From Lithobates sylvaticus (Eukaryota > Chordata > Amphibia > Anura > Ranidae), in contig CM053028.1 of NCBI GenBank assembly GCA_028564925.1, positions 363,869,302 to 363,933,301 of the forward strand: a stretch of DNA of 64,000 bases. The letters are read 5' to 3'. How positions within the stretch are numbered: the first letter of the stretch is position 1; every line of letters begins with the position of its first letter. This document shows, piece after piece, positions 48,363-60,262 of the stretch. The notes under the pieces were generated by a model. That model made no database searches and was not told the origin of the DNA. It saw only the letters and a list, made by a program, of their open reading frames with translations. A program made the position numbers and the translations under genes.

Positions 48363-49040
48363 GTAAGTATTAGTTCTGCATTTTGGAACTGTATTTGGTT
48401 TTCATTTAAAGAATTTGCAAAAAAAACAAGGTATTCAATGGTCAGCGAAGCAGTCTTTAAAAACCACTTCTCTTCTAACTGTGGATAATAATTAAAGAAT
48501 GTTTTCCCAACATTTCATATTACTGATGTGTGTCTGTTGTACCGTGTACTTGTGTTTAAGTTTCCTGTTCTCTGTATATCTTTTTTTTCCTTTTTATTGG
48601 AAATACCTGGTTATCCTGTCAGTCCCCCTGCTTTTAATGTTAAGCCCCGCACACACGGGCCGAATATCGACTTTCGGCCCATGTGTACACCAGCCTATGC
48701 AACAGAATTTCGTTCTGTCGAATGGCATGCTGGATATCCAGAATCCGATCAGCACTTGCAGCCAATGGCTGTGAGTGCCGACTAGTGTGTAATGGTGGGT
48801 CTGTCAAAACACAATAGCTTAGTAGGTAGATCACTGTACTAACATCGGAGAGTTAGTACAGCATGCGCCTCACGAGCGTTCGGTTTTATTTTTTCCCGTT
48901 CAGCCTGCTGGATAGAACAGAAAAAATGATACTGTTTACCAGGCATTAGTCATGAGAGCAGATCCTTTCCAGCGTGGTCAGTTATCTGGTTGCTGGTAGA
49001 ACAGCCTGCCTGTCTTCCAATGATCAGATTTGTGCCCAAA
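48363..49040. other. dlg1 intron with MITE fragment
   Basis: No exon. At about 48645-48800 a fragment with GCACACACGGGCCGAATATC and TTTCGGCCCATGTGTACACC looks like a MITE end (inverted pair about 15 bp apart), but its second end is not clear. Confidence 0.45.
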
Positions 49041-49244
49041 TGTTCAGGTTTTTTTATTTGTTTAGCAATAAATAAAAACCCCAGAGATGATCAAATACCA
49101 CCAAAAAGCTCCATTTGTGGGAACAAAATCATTGTTTGGTTATAGTGTAGCATGACTGCGCAATTTTCATTTAAAAAGCAACATCGCTGAAAGCGGCAAA
49201 TTGATTTGGGCAGGAAGAGGGGAAAGTGTCCTGTATTGAAGTGG
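49041..49244 (-). mobile_element. TTAA-family element, copy 7, partial
   Basis: Carries CAAATACCACCAAAAAGCTC, CATGACTGCGCAATTTTCAT and ends TTGAAGTGG before TTAA at 49245-49248. The left boundary is not visible, so only about 200 bp of the family is called. Confidence 0.6.
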
Positions 49245-49249
49245 TTAAA

Positions 49250-49645
49250 CTATGCACGATCAATTGGTACTAAGGGGCCCCAAGTGTTCCTAGAAAATAT
49301 CCCCCACACCATTACATCTTACCAGTCGGAACCGTTGATACAAGGCTCTTGGATCCATGCTTTTATATTTATGCCATATTCTGACCCTGCCATCTGAATG
49401 TCGAGGCTGAAATCAAGACTTCTCAGACCAGACATTTTTCCAATCTTCTATTGTGCAATTTTGGTGAGCCTGAGCGAATTGTAGCCTCAGTTTCCTGTTC
49501 TTAGCTGACAGGAGTGGCACCCAGTGTGGTCTTCTGCTACTGTAGCCCATCAGCTTCAAGGTTCAATGTATTGTGCATTCAGAGATTGTAATCTGCATGC
49601 GTTGGTAGTTAATTGAGTTACTGTTGCCTTTGTATCGTCTCGAAC
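49250..49645 (-). mobile_element. Tc1-like transposase fragment (third Tc1 family)
   Basis: Read on the minus strand the stretch gives the motif order of a Tc1-like protein: ...VPLLSAKNRKLRLQFAQAHQ, then IEDWKNV and WSEKS, then KAWIQE and a glycine-poor MVWGIFSRNTWGPLVPI. It matches a Tc1 type widespread in fish and frogs that I recall. Both ends and the third catalytic motif are missing. It has in-frame stops (for example after NGSDW) and is inactive. Confidence 0.75.
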
Positions 49646-49820
49646 CAGGGCAACATCTGAGAGATAGGGCTCCTCCCACCTGCAAACAGGAAACACATGT
49701 GTCCACCATTATAAAAAGTTCACTCTTACCTGCATGCCTCGTTCTAGTGTTTCCTCTGAACCAAAAAGAACCAAAAAAGCAGTTTATTATTTCCTAGGCT
49801 CTGTGCTAGTTGCAACCGCT

Positions 49821-49821
<1 letters not shown>

Positions 49822-49851
<30 letters not shown>
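49822..49851. repeat. Poly-C run of 30 bases
   Basis: An uninterrupted run of 30 C directly after GCAACCGCTA. Shorter C or G runs lie at 11-26, 10769-10785, 28371-28385 and 34920-34936. Confidence 0.9.
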
Positions 49852-49853
<2 letters not shown>

Positions 49854-50016
49854 GCATCGGTCCGATGACGCCCTAAGTGTCTGTCCATCATTGCTGCAAT
49901 ACTTATTAATACATTTTTATGTGTTTATTGTTCATACTTTTATTCTCCAAAGTCTCTGCTAAAAAAATATTTGTTTGGGGGTTCTAAATAATTTTCTAGC
50001 AAAAAATACAGATTTT

Positions 50017-50144
50017 ATCCACTTCAGCCCTGGAAGATTTTATCCCCTTCCTGACCAGAGCTCTTTTTACAATTTGTCACTTTAACTGAAAATTGCGTAG
50101 TGGTGCGTAATTTTTTTTCCCACAAATAGAGCTTTAACCAAAAA

Positions 50145-50181
<37 letters not shown>

Positions 50182-50777
50182 ATAATAAATACCTCCCAAT
50201 TAAAAAATAAATAAATAAATACATTTCTTTATCAGTTTAGGCCAATATAAATTCTTCTACATATTTTGGTAAAAAAAAATCGCAATAAGTGTATATTGAT
50301 TGGTTTGCGCAAAACTTATAGCATCTACAAACTATAGGAAAGATTTATGCTATTTTTTTTTTTTACTAGTAATAGCAGCGATCTGCTTTTTTTTTTTTTT
50401 TTGGGACTGCGACATGGCGGACAGATTGGACACTTTTGACACTTTTTTGGGACCATTGACAATTATACAACAATCATTGCTATAAAAATGGACTGATTAC
50501 TGTGTAAATGGGAGTGACTAGGAGAGGAGACATTGTTTTTCCTACTTGGTAGGAACAAACGATATGGATCCTCTCCTTTGACAGCACAGGGATTTGTGTG
50601 TTTACACAAATCCCCATACTGGCGCTTGTGCCCGCCGGCCATGCGCATCGGGTCCACCACCGTGCAGCGGGCGCGTGCCCTCTGGTCGCCGAAAAAGGGT
50701 AGGACGCACCCATTTAAGATTTCACCCAGGAGAGCCATTCTGCTGCAGTATATTTGCGTGAGCCGGTCTCAAACCGG
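50017..50777 (-). mobile_element. TTAA-family element, copy 8
   Basis: Left end CCACTTCAGCCCTGG (flank reads TTAT, not TTAA) and right end AAACCGG before TTAA at 50778-50781. Contains GTCACTTTAACTGAAAATTG, CACAAATAGAGC, GTGTATATTGATTGGTTTGC, the TATACAACAATCATTGC block and the GC-rich outer part. An additional GAAGTGGTTAA at 50816-50826 may belong to another decayed copy. Confidence 0.7.
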
Positions 50778-50781
50778 TTAA

Positions 50782-51600
50782 CTTTGTAAACAAGTTTCAG
50801 AAATAGGCTTAGTCTTGAAGTGGTTAACTCCGACTACATGCATTTGGCAATATGACTCTCTATACACTGACAACGTGCGTGTGCATGGTTTAGGAGCCAG
50901 ACCAGGGTACCTGGATGTCCCTTAACTTTTTATATATTAGGTTTACAGATGTTTACTCTTTAAATTGGTGATATTGCTAAATACCTTCTGTAGGGAATAG
51001 GCTTTGTTGCAGAAGGTTTTATATGACTGGGCATTTATACAAAGCACTAGTCCGTTCCTTTTATACTTGTATCTCGTTGATTATACTAAAGTTGTATTTT
51101 TATCTGTCCTTGTATATGGATTGCCCAGGAGACCTTGCTGTCCAGCAGACAATCAAAGCCTGCATATTCAGGCATTACCAGATACACTCCCTGGGCCTGA
51201 CACTGGTAGCTGTAAAGGACATCATTCCAGTCTTCTAGGCATCAGGGAAATAAAGGGAAATAAAGTATATCACCTATCTCCTCAAGAGCAATTGTGTTTA
51301 TGCAGACATCCCTACAGTACAGGTGGTCTTTATGTTATGGCACTACAAAGGAGCCCGTACCTACACTATGGACATGGGGTCACTGTATTATAGCATAGTG
51401 TCTATGTTCTATAAAATAGTAGATCCCAGGCCAGGGCTGCAGAGGCAGCCAGGTCATTCACATGATGATCTGCAGCACATTTTTTATGACCAGTGTTTCA
51501 GCCCATCATTACCTGCTATAACTTGGTACCTTATGCCTGGCTTGGATTGCTATGGCACAATATTCAAATCTTGTCTATATTCATCTTTTTGATATAACCT
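50782..51600. other. Unassigned sequence within DIRS fossil C region
   Basis: Open frames at 51004-51393 and 51323-51592 show no motif I know. The stretch could be decayed gag-side DIRS sequence or unrelated intron. Confidence 0.35.
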
Positions 51601-52062
51601 TAAAGCGAAACCTTACCCTCAACAACGGAAGGAAAAACTTTTCCCAAATTCAGCGGAAGCCCTGCTGAGCAACCTTCAGACAAGCATCAGCTACCTGCAA
51701 GAACTAGGGTGGATCATAAACGTACCAAAGTCCAAATTAGTAACAAGCCAATTGGTGGTGTACCTGGGCTATGTCATTGACACCAAGGAAATTTAAAATC
51801 TACCTAACCCAAGACGAACACCTAACGCAAGGCAAATGGAATTCCCAGTGCGAGCCTCCTCGAAGATGAGAGAGTTGAAGACATTCAAATACAGTCCGAC
51901 AATGTCACCACTGTAGCATGTCAACTTACAGGGAGAAACAAAGTCCCCTCGTCTGACCCTGGCAGATACAATCCTGAATTGGGCAGAGGCAAACAAAGTC
52001 CATTGCGACGGTACACCTGAGGGGGGTAGAAAATATCTTTGCGGATTATCTGAGCCGGAACG

Positions 52063-52555
52063 TGTATTGATATAATATGTAGTGGGTAGATGATTTGTAG
52101 TTATTATAAGTACGCCTCCGCAGCAACCCAATTCTTCCAGAGAGATGCACTTTATTGACTTCCAACACAGAACAAAGTCTTGCAACAGATGAAAAAAATC
52201 CAACAGAGTATATATGACAACGAATATTTTTTCCTAGACCTGTGCCTTCATAATCACACACCCAGACAGAATAGACTGGACGCAAGGTTATATTCAGCTG
52301 CAGTCATAAACTGCCCTAATTTGCATTCTTGCATATTAACATAGCCCAGAGTCACTATCTGTTCCCTTTTGATATGTGGAGTAATTCTTGTTTGGCCACT
52401 TCCCCTTTGATCAACAAGTCCCCTTTGATATGTGTAATTAGGTTAACAGATAACATTGTCAACTGAAATCTGGCCTGGTCAATCTTGTACTGTATGTGTA
52501 CGTATATATAATAATAATATAAAATCCCACATAAATCAGCCAACATATTACAACA
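52063..52555 (-). mobile_element. Solo LTR, 493 bp, inside DIRS fossil C
   Basis: TG...CA boundaries (TGTATTGATA ... TATTACAACA) between perfect 5-bp repeats GAACG at 52058-52062 and 52556-52560. On the minus strand an AATAAA lies downstream of a TATATA box, as in an LTR promoter and polyadenylation region, so the LTR points to the left. No internal region remains. A 5-bp duplication fits Gypsy-type LTR retrotransposons or some endogenous retroviruses; the family is not determined. Confidence 0.85.
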
Positions 52556-52740
52556 GAACGCAGTAGAACAGACGGAATGGTCTTCATATCCACTCGACTT
52601 CCACCTGGATCACCCAACAGTGGCAGACACACAAAGTGGACCTGTTTGCGTCAAGGGTCAACAAAGACTGGTCATATCATCTATGCTATGTCTTACCTCC
52701 TACCATCCCAATTCCCACAGTGATTAAAAAGATCATGGGG

Positions 52741-53659
52741 TAAACAGCGTTGGTCAGCATAATGGTGTGTGGTCCTGGGAATCATTTGTAGAATAACTTG
52801 AACCACACAATACTGCTGGTGAACAAATTCAACTTAAAAAATAGTTGCAAATTGTAGGGCTATAGATTCATGAAACATCCTTTTGATATCTTAAGGTCTC
52901 CAGCAGTAAAATATCCATCAAATTCTCTGTGTGAAACTATTTACATTTATGATATTGAGTGAAACCATACACGATTGCCAGATAATGTGTTATGATTATT
53001 AAAAGCAATACTCTGACAATCAGTTACTTTACTTCTGTTCGCGCTCCTTTTGATTAAATAAATGAGACTACTATCAATACACCACAGTCAACTACCACTG
53101 CTCAAGGCATGCTGGCAGCTGGCTGAGTGATGAGTCATGACTCGTCCCTAAGGGACACAAGCCACTGTAGCACACCCTGAAAGTCCATCTCGCACCCCAG
53201 GTTGGGAACCCCTTCTCTAAGCCATTCCCAATATTTTGCTATGTTTGTGTTAAGACCGCCTATCTTTTGAATGGGCTGCTAACGCACCAATTCGCACAAT
53301 AAAGGCTGCATTTTTGGCAGTGCACATTTCACTTTGCTGCAACACATATTATATTATAGGAGCTCAAACATGTGAACAGGTCCAATTGGTGGATCAGTCA
53401 GTTTGACAGCTTAAAAATATCTGCTTTGAGGGCTGGCAGGCTAACAAGATTGTGTAGCGATTTTAAGTAAAGAGAAATGATGTGATTTCCCTGCCTTGTT
53501 GAGAACAGGGGTAGGCAACCTTTTGAGCACAGTGTGCCAACGTTTTTTTTTCAAAGAAATTAAGAGTGCCAGCTAGATAAAAACAGGCCAGCTTCACAAT
53601 TACAAAAAAAGGAATTTTTACCAAGCAAATTCTGTAAACAATCGGCATATTACGAAGGA
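52741..53659. other. dlg1 intron with hAT-type fragments
   Basis: At about 53190-53215 the words CAGGTTGGGAACCCCTT, and at about 53511 CAGGGGTAGGCAACCTTTTG, resemble ends of hAT-type elements. I could not pair either with a second end or an 8-bp repeat. The rest is unassigned. Confidence 0.45.
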
Positions 53660-53664
53660 ATGAA

Positions 53665-54190
53665 AACTGAGCTTTGCACCTTCACGCCTCAGATCACCCC
53701 AATTCCTGCACCATCACATCTCACATTACCCAAATTCCTATACCCCATCACACCTAACACTCAATTTCTGCACATTCAGATCTCAAATAAGCCCAATTCT
53801 TGCACCTTCATCCCTCGGATCACCCCAATTCCTTCACCTTCACCTTCATCCCTCCTGCAGTTTCACACAACAGATCACCCAAATTCCTGCACCTTCAAAC
53901 CTCAGATCATCCTGATTCCTGCCACCTTTACATCACCCCAATTCCTGTACCATCACACTTAACAGACTCCATTTCTGCACCTTCAGATCTCATATAACCC
54001 CAATTGCTGCACCTTCACACCTCAGATCACCCCAATGCCTGCACTTCCAGACCACAGATCATCCCAATTCTCGCATCTTCACACCTCAGATCGTCCCAAT
54101 TCCCACACCTACACACCTCAGATCACGCCAATTCCTGCATCTGCACCTTCACACATCAAATTAGTCCCAGTTCCTGCACCACTAGATTAG
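53665..54190. repeat. Degenerate minisatellite of about 32-33 bp
   Basis: Units such as CACCTCAGATCACCCCAATTCC plus TGCACCTTCA recur about 15 times with variation (CATCACATCTCACATTACCC, CTCAGATCATCCCAATTCTC). The open frames crossing it are low-complexity Pro/Ser/His strings, not genes. Confidence 0.85.
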
Positions 54191-55155
54191 TAGTTCGCAA
54201 TAGCTGGTTAATTGCCAGACCAAAATGAGAGTGGGTAGATTGGAGTATCCGAGTCAACACCAGTACCAGTTCTAGCCTGTCTGATGTGGGGGTGCAGTAA
54301 AAATGTCAGGAGGGCAGAGGATGGGAGGTCAGCAGTTTGTAGGGAAGTGTACAGGGATCAGCAAAGGCGAAGAGGGGGTCATTAAGTTTGAGAACAGGGT
54401 TCAGCAGGACAGTAAATGGGCCAGCTGGGAACAGGAGATAGGGTCAGCAAGGCAGAGGACAAGATCAGCAGCGCATAGGATGTGGCCAGCAGGGCAAAGG
54501 ACAGGGGATACTGCTGACAAGGCACTCAGCAGAGCTTTTTCTCCCTACTTTGTGTATAGCAGAGATTGGATTTTTTTAGGCACAACCTTGTGGAGCTGCA
54601 CAGTAAGTAGCTGGCTGTTACAGCTGCGCTGCCTTTCTGAGGATTTCTCAGAATGCAACAACCAACTATACACTGCGTAGAGGGAGGTTGTGTCTAGAAA
54701 AGCTTCAGATTTCAGCTGTGGGCAGTGTTGGTAAGAGCAGCTCTGCATGTCCTGTTTTGAGTTTTAGTGCCGTCCATGCATGGAAGGAGGTGCTCACCAA
54801 TCTGAGCAGTGCATCCATGGTGAGCAGGGGGGCGCACCACCCCCTCGATCCAGCCATTTTCAACACAGCTTTAAAGTTAGCTGCAGGCCAGCCAAGTGAG
54901 TTGGGTGGTAACGGAGGTGGGTGGGAAATTAAGTCTAGTCTAGTAACACATTCCCTTTCAAAGTAACATAATGTGTTTTTGTATATTTCTGATTCAATCG
55001 TTTTTTTTTTATTTTCATTCACTTGTAGCAAAGTTATTTTGAAATCTACTTTCGTTATGTTTACTATTACCTGCAGCCAGTAAATGTTGCAGTCAAGTCA
55101 GTTTCCCCACCACTATTAAATATGTTTGTCACCCGTGGATGAATAGATAAAGTGG
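54191..55155. other. dlg1 intron, G/A-rich stretch then A/T-rich
   Basis: 54300-54520 is purine-rich with repeated GGCAGAGGA/CAGCAGG words (TCAGCAAGGCAGAGGACAAG). No exon was recognised. Open frames here have no known domain. Confidence 0.4.
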
Positions 55156-55159
55156 TTAA

Positions 55160-56165
55160 GCAACAGCTGCATCAATACCAGGCACTTGTACACCTTCCTG
55201 CCCAAGCCAATTTTCAGCTTTCAGCGCTGTCGCAATTTGAATGACAATTGCGCGGTCATGCTACACTGTACTCAAACAAATTTTTTTTATAATTTTGTTC
55301 CCACAAATAGAGCTTTCTTTTGGTGGTATTTGATCACCTCTGGGATTTTTATTTTTTGCGCAACAAATAAAAAAAGAAACAACATTTTTGAAAAACAAAT
55401 TGTTTTTCTTTGTTTCTCTTTAATTTTTTTTTTGTAAATAAGTACGTCTTCTTCAATGACAGGCACTGATATGGCTGCACTGAAGGGCACTGATAAGGCG
55501 GCACTGATGGGCACTCATGGGTGGCACTGATGGGCACTCATGGGTGGCACTGATGGGCACTCATGGGTGGCACTGATGGGCACTCATGGGTGGCACGGAT
55601 GGGCACTCATGGGTGGCACGGATGGTCACTGATAGGTGGGAACGGATTACGCTGGTGGGTGGCATTGCTGGGCATCACTTCGTTTTTTATTTTTGTAATG
55701 GTGCCAGTCGCTGCCAGTCAGTGCCCATTTGTGGGTACTGATTGTCATGTATTGGGCATTTTTTTTTATATGTGGATGGCCATGGGGAACATACCTGGCC
55801 ATCCTCATTCTGGGGGGTTCCCTTGTGGTCCTGGTGGCTTCCCTGCTGGTCCAGTGTGGGCATCTGAGGGGGGGCTGCGCTGATAAACAATCAGCGCAAA
55901 CCCCCCCATCAGGAGAGACGTCTGTCAGATGCGAGTGAGGAAAAGCCGATGAACGGCTTTTCCTGGTTACATCGAGATCAGCTGTGATTGGACACGGCTG
56001 ATCACGTCCGTCAGAGGCTCTTTACCGAGATTGGTGCACCACCGATCGCTGTAAAAGGGGGCCCCCACGGGTGCGCATCGGCTGTTATCCTGAAGGATGT
56101 CATATGACGCCCAGTCAGGATAACTGAACCAGCCGTCATTCTGCTATAGGCCGGGCGGGAAGTGG
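55160..56165 (+). mobile_element. TTAA-flanked element, copy 9, with minisatellite
   Basis: TTAA at 55156-55159 and 56166-56169. The left end is diverged (CAACAGCTGCATC), followed by the subfamily block GGCACTTGTACACC, then TTTCAGCTTTCAGCGCTGTC and TTCTTTTGGTGGTATTTGAT as in copies 3 and 4. A 23-bp minisatellite (about 55460-55640) comes next, then a GC-rich right part ending GCCGGGCGGGAAGTGG. Confidence 0.82.
55460..55640. repeat. 23-bp minisatellite in TTAA copy 9
   Basis: The unit GGGCACTCATGGGTGGCACT plus GAT repeats about seven times. It is placed in the same relative position (after the A/T-rich left third) as the minisatellites of copies 3 and 4. Confidence 0.9.
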
Positions 56166-56252
56166 TTAAAGATGGTTTGCGGTGGGAAAGACAATTCATC
56201 TAATGTAGGTAGTCCTCACAGAGCAGTTTTTAATTAAAACATTTAAAGATGC

Positions 56253-56800
56253 TGTGACGGACCTCGTACCCAAGATGTCCGCCGTAACTGCTTCCTCTGT
56301 CCGGTACCACACAATCCAAGACCCCCTTAGCTTACCCAGTCACCAGACAACACCAGTGTAGGGTACATCAGGAATGAATCTTTATTTGACATGTCACACT
56401 TATATACAGTTGACAGATGACTCACACCTAACCTAATTAGCATGAGCTAATTATCTTAATCAACACTGGGCTCCTTCATTCAATTGCAGGGTTAATTAGC
56501 ACAAACAACAATAGGTGAAACACTTCTACAAGCCAGACTATACTCAATTACATAACACAGGTGGCTGGAGTTCATGAGTCATGACATTAGCATCTCTTGC
56601 TAATATGCCAAATACACATACAGATTCTATGTGTATTGGGGGGCCAGCATGGACCTGAATCCAAGTATCACCAGCTCAGGGGTCCCAGGCTTGCAGCTCA
56701 AAGAGCACTGTTCCCCCAAATGCCAGGGCCCATAATCGCAAGGCAACAGGCTCGCACTCAGTCCCCTCCAACAGCCCGTGTCCCGGCTAGGTCCGTCACA
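56253..56800 (-). mobile_element. Solo LTR, 548 bp, with 5-bp target duplication
   Basis: TGTGACGGACCT at the left end is an exact inverted match of AGGTCCGTCACA at the right. GATGC flanks both sides (56248-56252 and 56801-56805). On the minus strand TATATAAGTG precedes AATAAAG, giving an LTR-like order, so it points left. No internal region remains and the family is not identified. The clean flanks and intact termini suggest it is not very old. Confidence 0.9.
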
Positions 56801-56922
56801 GATGCATTTGTGGACTTTTTGTCACCTCAGTTAATTGGTGTGGTTCAGATTCTACAATAAACAGATATCGTATAAAAAGAAATTAAGCAAAATTACTATA
56901 TTAAGAATGTAGAATGTTTTAA

Positions 56923-57685
56923 CACCTTCCCACCTGACCTATAGCAGAATTACAGCCGTGCGGTGGCTTTACCGTTCTGAGTGGGCATCATGACATCCTC
57001 TTGGAAAGCACCACGCAGTGGTGCAATCTGTCACCAGCTCTGTCCATCAGACACAGCCGATGACTGATTAGTGTACCAGCTCGCTGCTGGTACCAGTTCT
57101 CTGCACAGGACAAGGGTTTTAACATAAATTTGCTCTGGTATTGAACCCCCCTACGACTTCATAAAATCTCGCCCACAATTTCCCCCAAGTATTGGCGTTG
57201 TCGTGACAATTTAGGATCTATTACACATTTGGTGGTCTTGCCCAAAAATCTATTGGAAAGGAGTCCACCGACTTATCTGCCGCATCACTACAGATATGCA
57301 AAATTTCACCCCAGCCCAATATCTCCTCCACCACACTACATTCTTGCACAGCATACCACCAGTCCCTAGCCATGCACCTAATCAATGCAGCGAAGATGTG
57401 TGTGCCAGTACACTGGTTCTCCACAAAAATAGTAATTTATCCACTCTTTGTACTGTCTTTTCCTGTTGGGGTATGAGCCCCATTTGACGACTTCATAATT
57501 GTACTGTCAAAACTGGTTCAGGCCCATGTATTTTCTTGAAAACGTAACTTTTTTTTATTTATTTTTTATTTAAAAAAATTAGAAAATACGTTTTAATACT
57601 TTTTATTTATTTTTGTACGGTCACCAGTGTCCTTGATCACCGCCACACCAGTTATATCATGACCTTGTACTGCACTGGTGACCGT

Positions 57686-57717
<32 letters not shown>

Positions 57718-58275
57718 TCGTGAAACATTTTTTTAAATTTATAATTATCCAAAAAATTGACAATAAACCTGCCATCCCTCTTACTAAATACCTCGGACTG
57801 TCCACTTTCCAAAAGGGGTAATTTGGGGGTTATTTGTATTGTCCTGCCATTTTAGGGCCTCGTTAAATAAGATAAACTGTCAGTACATCAGGATTGATCC
57901 ATTTTCAGATATATAACAAAGTATATGTACTCTAACTTTCCTACAGACTAAATAATATATACACTGATTTGGGTTAATTTCATCAAAGAAATGTAACTAA
58001 ACAAAATTTTGGCCTATATTTATGAAGAACAGTTATTGGCAAAATTTATAACCAATGAAAAAAATTATAATTTTGGGGTTATTTAGCAACATAAAAACCC
58101 AGTGGTGATTTAAATACCACCAAAAGAAAGCTCTATTTGTGTGAACAAATTTATAAACATTTAGTTTGGGTACAGTGTTGCATGTCCGCGCAATTGTCAT
58201 TCAAAGTGTGACCGCACTGAAAGCTGAAAATTGGCCTGGGCAAGAAGGGGGTAAAAGTACCCTGTATTGAAGTGG
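56923..58275 (-). mobile_element. TTAA-flanked element, copy 10
   Basis: TTAA at 56919-56922 and 58276-58279. It reads in reverse: CACCTTCCCACCTGACCTAT is the complement of the right end of copy 9, and the other end has AAATACCACCAAAAGAAAGC, GCGCAATTGTCATTCAAAG and TTGAAGTGG. A LINE fragment (57117-57490) interrupts the middle, followed by the CCACTTTCCAAAAGGGG block also seen in the palindrome of copy 5. Confidence 0.82.
57117..57490 (+). mobile_element. L1/Tx1-like LINE ORF2 C-terminal fragment
   Basis: The + strand reads LWWSCPKIYWKGVHRLICRI, then TPAQYLLHHT, and in a shifted frame LINAAKMCVPVHW. The order WW.CP.I..FW..V...I and the later N.A...C.P..W motif are the C-terminal signature of L1/Tx1-clade reverse-transcriptase proteins. 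The fragment is short, frameshifted and inactive, and lies inside TTAA copy 10. Confidence 0.65.
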
Positions 58276-60089
58276 TTAATCAAATTAATAAAAGTAGGCT
58301 TAAACAACCACACGCAAAAACTGGTTTGATCGGTTTCGGTCAGTTGATCCTTCTTGTTTTTGTTTTTTTTTTTTCTGCAAATCGGTTAGTGCTTTTATTA
58401 AGAATTGTTGCCCATCCATCTAATGCTTAAGGCTGCTCCACAGTATAAGAATCTGTTCCTATTCTCTGTACTGTACCATCAAACCTAAAAGGACTTTTCT
58501 TTTTCATACATCATGGGACACAGAGTCAGGCTAATATTAATTACCTGCTGGGTTATGCTTCATCATTAAGTGAATGGACACTGGTAGACCAAAGGTCTTC
58601 AGACAGGAAGTGATCCCCTATATAACCCCTCCCATACAGGAAGTACTTTATTTTTTTTTACCAGTGTCTGCAAGGTGCATGGCATGGTTTGTTTGAGCTC
58701 TCGGAGCTCTAGGTCTCTAGTCCCACAAACGTTTCCAAAAATGAATCAAGGGATTGGCCGATCGGATCAATTTGACGCAGGCGTTTATGCTTGGATAAAT
58801 GGGACTTCCCAGAGCAATAGCCTTGAGGGGAGGGAGATGCCCTGCCAAACAATAGCCATCAGAACTTACACAGCAGTACACTGCATCCGAAAGCCGAATC
58901 CTCGGCTGCTCAAACATCCACTTGATAACATTTTGTGAACGTATGCACTGAAGACCAGGTTAGCAGAATTACAAATCTGAGACACAGATACCCGATGGCG
59001 TAAAGCCCAGGAGGTTCCTACACCCCTGGTAGAATGAGCTCTCACCCTAAAGGGAGGTGCTTTATGTTTCAGACCGTAGGCCTGAATGACCAAATGACAG
59101 ACCCAATTGGCAATGCAATCTTTGGAAGCTGCCTGCCTCGTCCTGGATTTTTTTGGTAAAACGAAAAAAAAAAGTTTGGTCCTCAGATCTCCGCAGATCT
59201 GGACAAATAAACCTCGACTGCCCGGACAATTTCCAAAGAATGCAATCGTCTCTCTTCCGCCAAATGAGGCTCAGAAAAAAAAAGGCAAAATAATGTCCAG
59301 ATTTAAATGAAAGGCCGACACCACTTTTGGCAAAAACGATGGAACAGGTCATAACACGACTGTCATGGTGAAGGATCAAGTACGGTTCCCTGCATGAAAG
59401 GGCCGCCAACTCCGAAACCGTTCTACCCGAGGTAATAGCCATCAGGAAGGCTAGCTTGCATGACAGCAAGTCTAATAGAATTTCCTTAATAGGTTCAAAT
59501 GGTTGTTTCTGTAACACAGACAGCACCAAGTTCAACTCCCGAGGACACATAGGTGACCTAATTGCTGAAGCTAGTGAGTTGCCCCTTGCATAAAGGTTTG
59601 GATCAGTGAATGGGAGGTTAAAGGCTTTTGGAAGAATACCGATCGGGCCGAAACTTGACCTCTGATTGTACTCGAAGCCAATTTGATTTCCACAGTTTTC
59701 TGTAGAAAAGAGAATTCTCCCAATTAAATATTTCCGAGGATGCCATTTCCTCACTTCACACCAAGCAATATAAGTCTTCCAAACCTTATAATAAATTTTC
59801 CGAGTGATAGCTTTTCTAGCATTCACTAGAGTAGACACCACTGGTCCCGAGATGCCACGGTCCTTTAACATCCTGGCTTCAATAGCCATGCCATCAAATT
59901 TAGACATTGTAAATTGGAGTGGAATATAGGACCTTGAGATAGTAGATCGGGCGACGTGAAAGCGTCCATGGCCCGTCGGGCTCACAATCTCCGGGAACCA
60001 GGGCCTTCTGGGCCAGGCTGGTGCCACCAGAATGACTGGAATCCCTTGTCTCTGCATCCTATGCAACAAATGTGAAGGAGTGGGATAGA

Positions 60090-60262
60090 AGGAAAAGCAT
60101 AATTGTCTCCTCCCATGCCCATCCTCTGGAACTCGCTACCTTCACAAGTCCGGCTATCCCCTACTCTTGCTACGTTCAGGCAATTCCTGAAAACTCATTT
60201 CTTTAGGAAAACCTATTGCGTCTCCAACTAATCTTCTACCACTTCCATCAGCTCATTCCCCA
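60090..60262 (+). mobile_element. LINE 3' end fragment inside DIRS fossil D
   Basis: On the + strand, SSPMPILWNSLPSQVRLSPT then FRQFLKTHFFRKTYC is the terminal motif of L2/CR1-like LINE proteins (..LWNSLP...R....L..FR..LKT.LF). It matches the tail at 14776-15040 (FRQSLKIFFIKEAY). It sits where the DIRS reverse-transcriptase and recombinase segments meet. Confidence 0.75.

Larger units (their letters stand above)
49646..52740 (+). mobile_element. DIRS-type retrotransposon fossil C, fragmentary
   Basis: The left end (GGCAACATCTGAGAGATAGGGC, CCTCCCACCTGCAAACAGG, about 49646-49790) resembles the terminus of fossil B. Reverse-transcriptase C-terminal sequence appears at about 51645-51800 (LQELGWIINVPKSKL, VVYLGYVIDTKEI), RNase H-like sequence (SDNVTTVAC) at about 51890, and KVDLFASRVNKDW at about 52637. 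Much of the element is missing or replaced. A TTAA element and a solo LTR lie within the span. Very old, broken beyond counting. Confidence 0.65.

Noticed and set aside
53511-54190. A complete hAT element from CAGGGGTAGGCAACC to a point beyond the 33-bp repeat
   Set aside because: The start resembles a hAT end, but I could find neither a complementary right end nor an 8-bp duplication.
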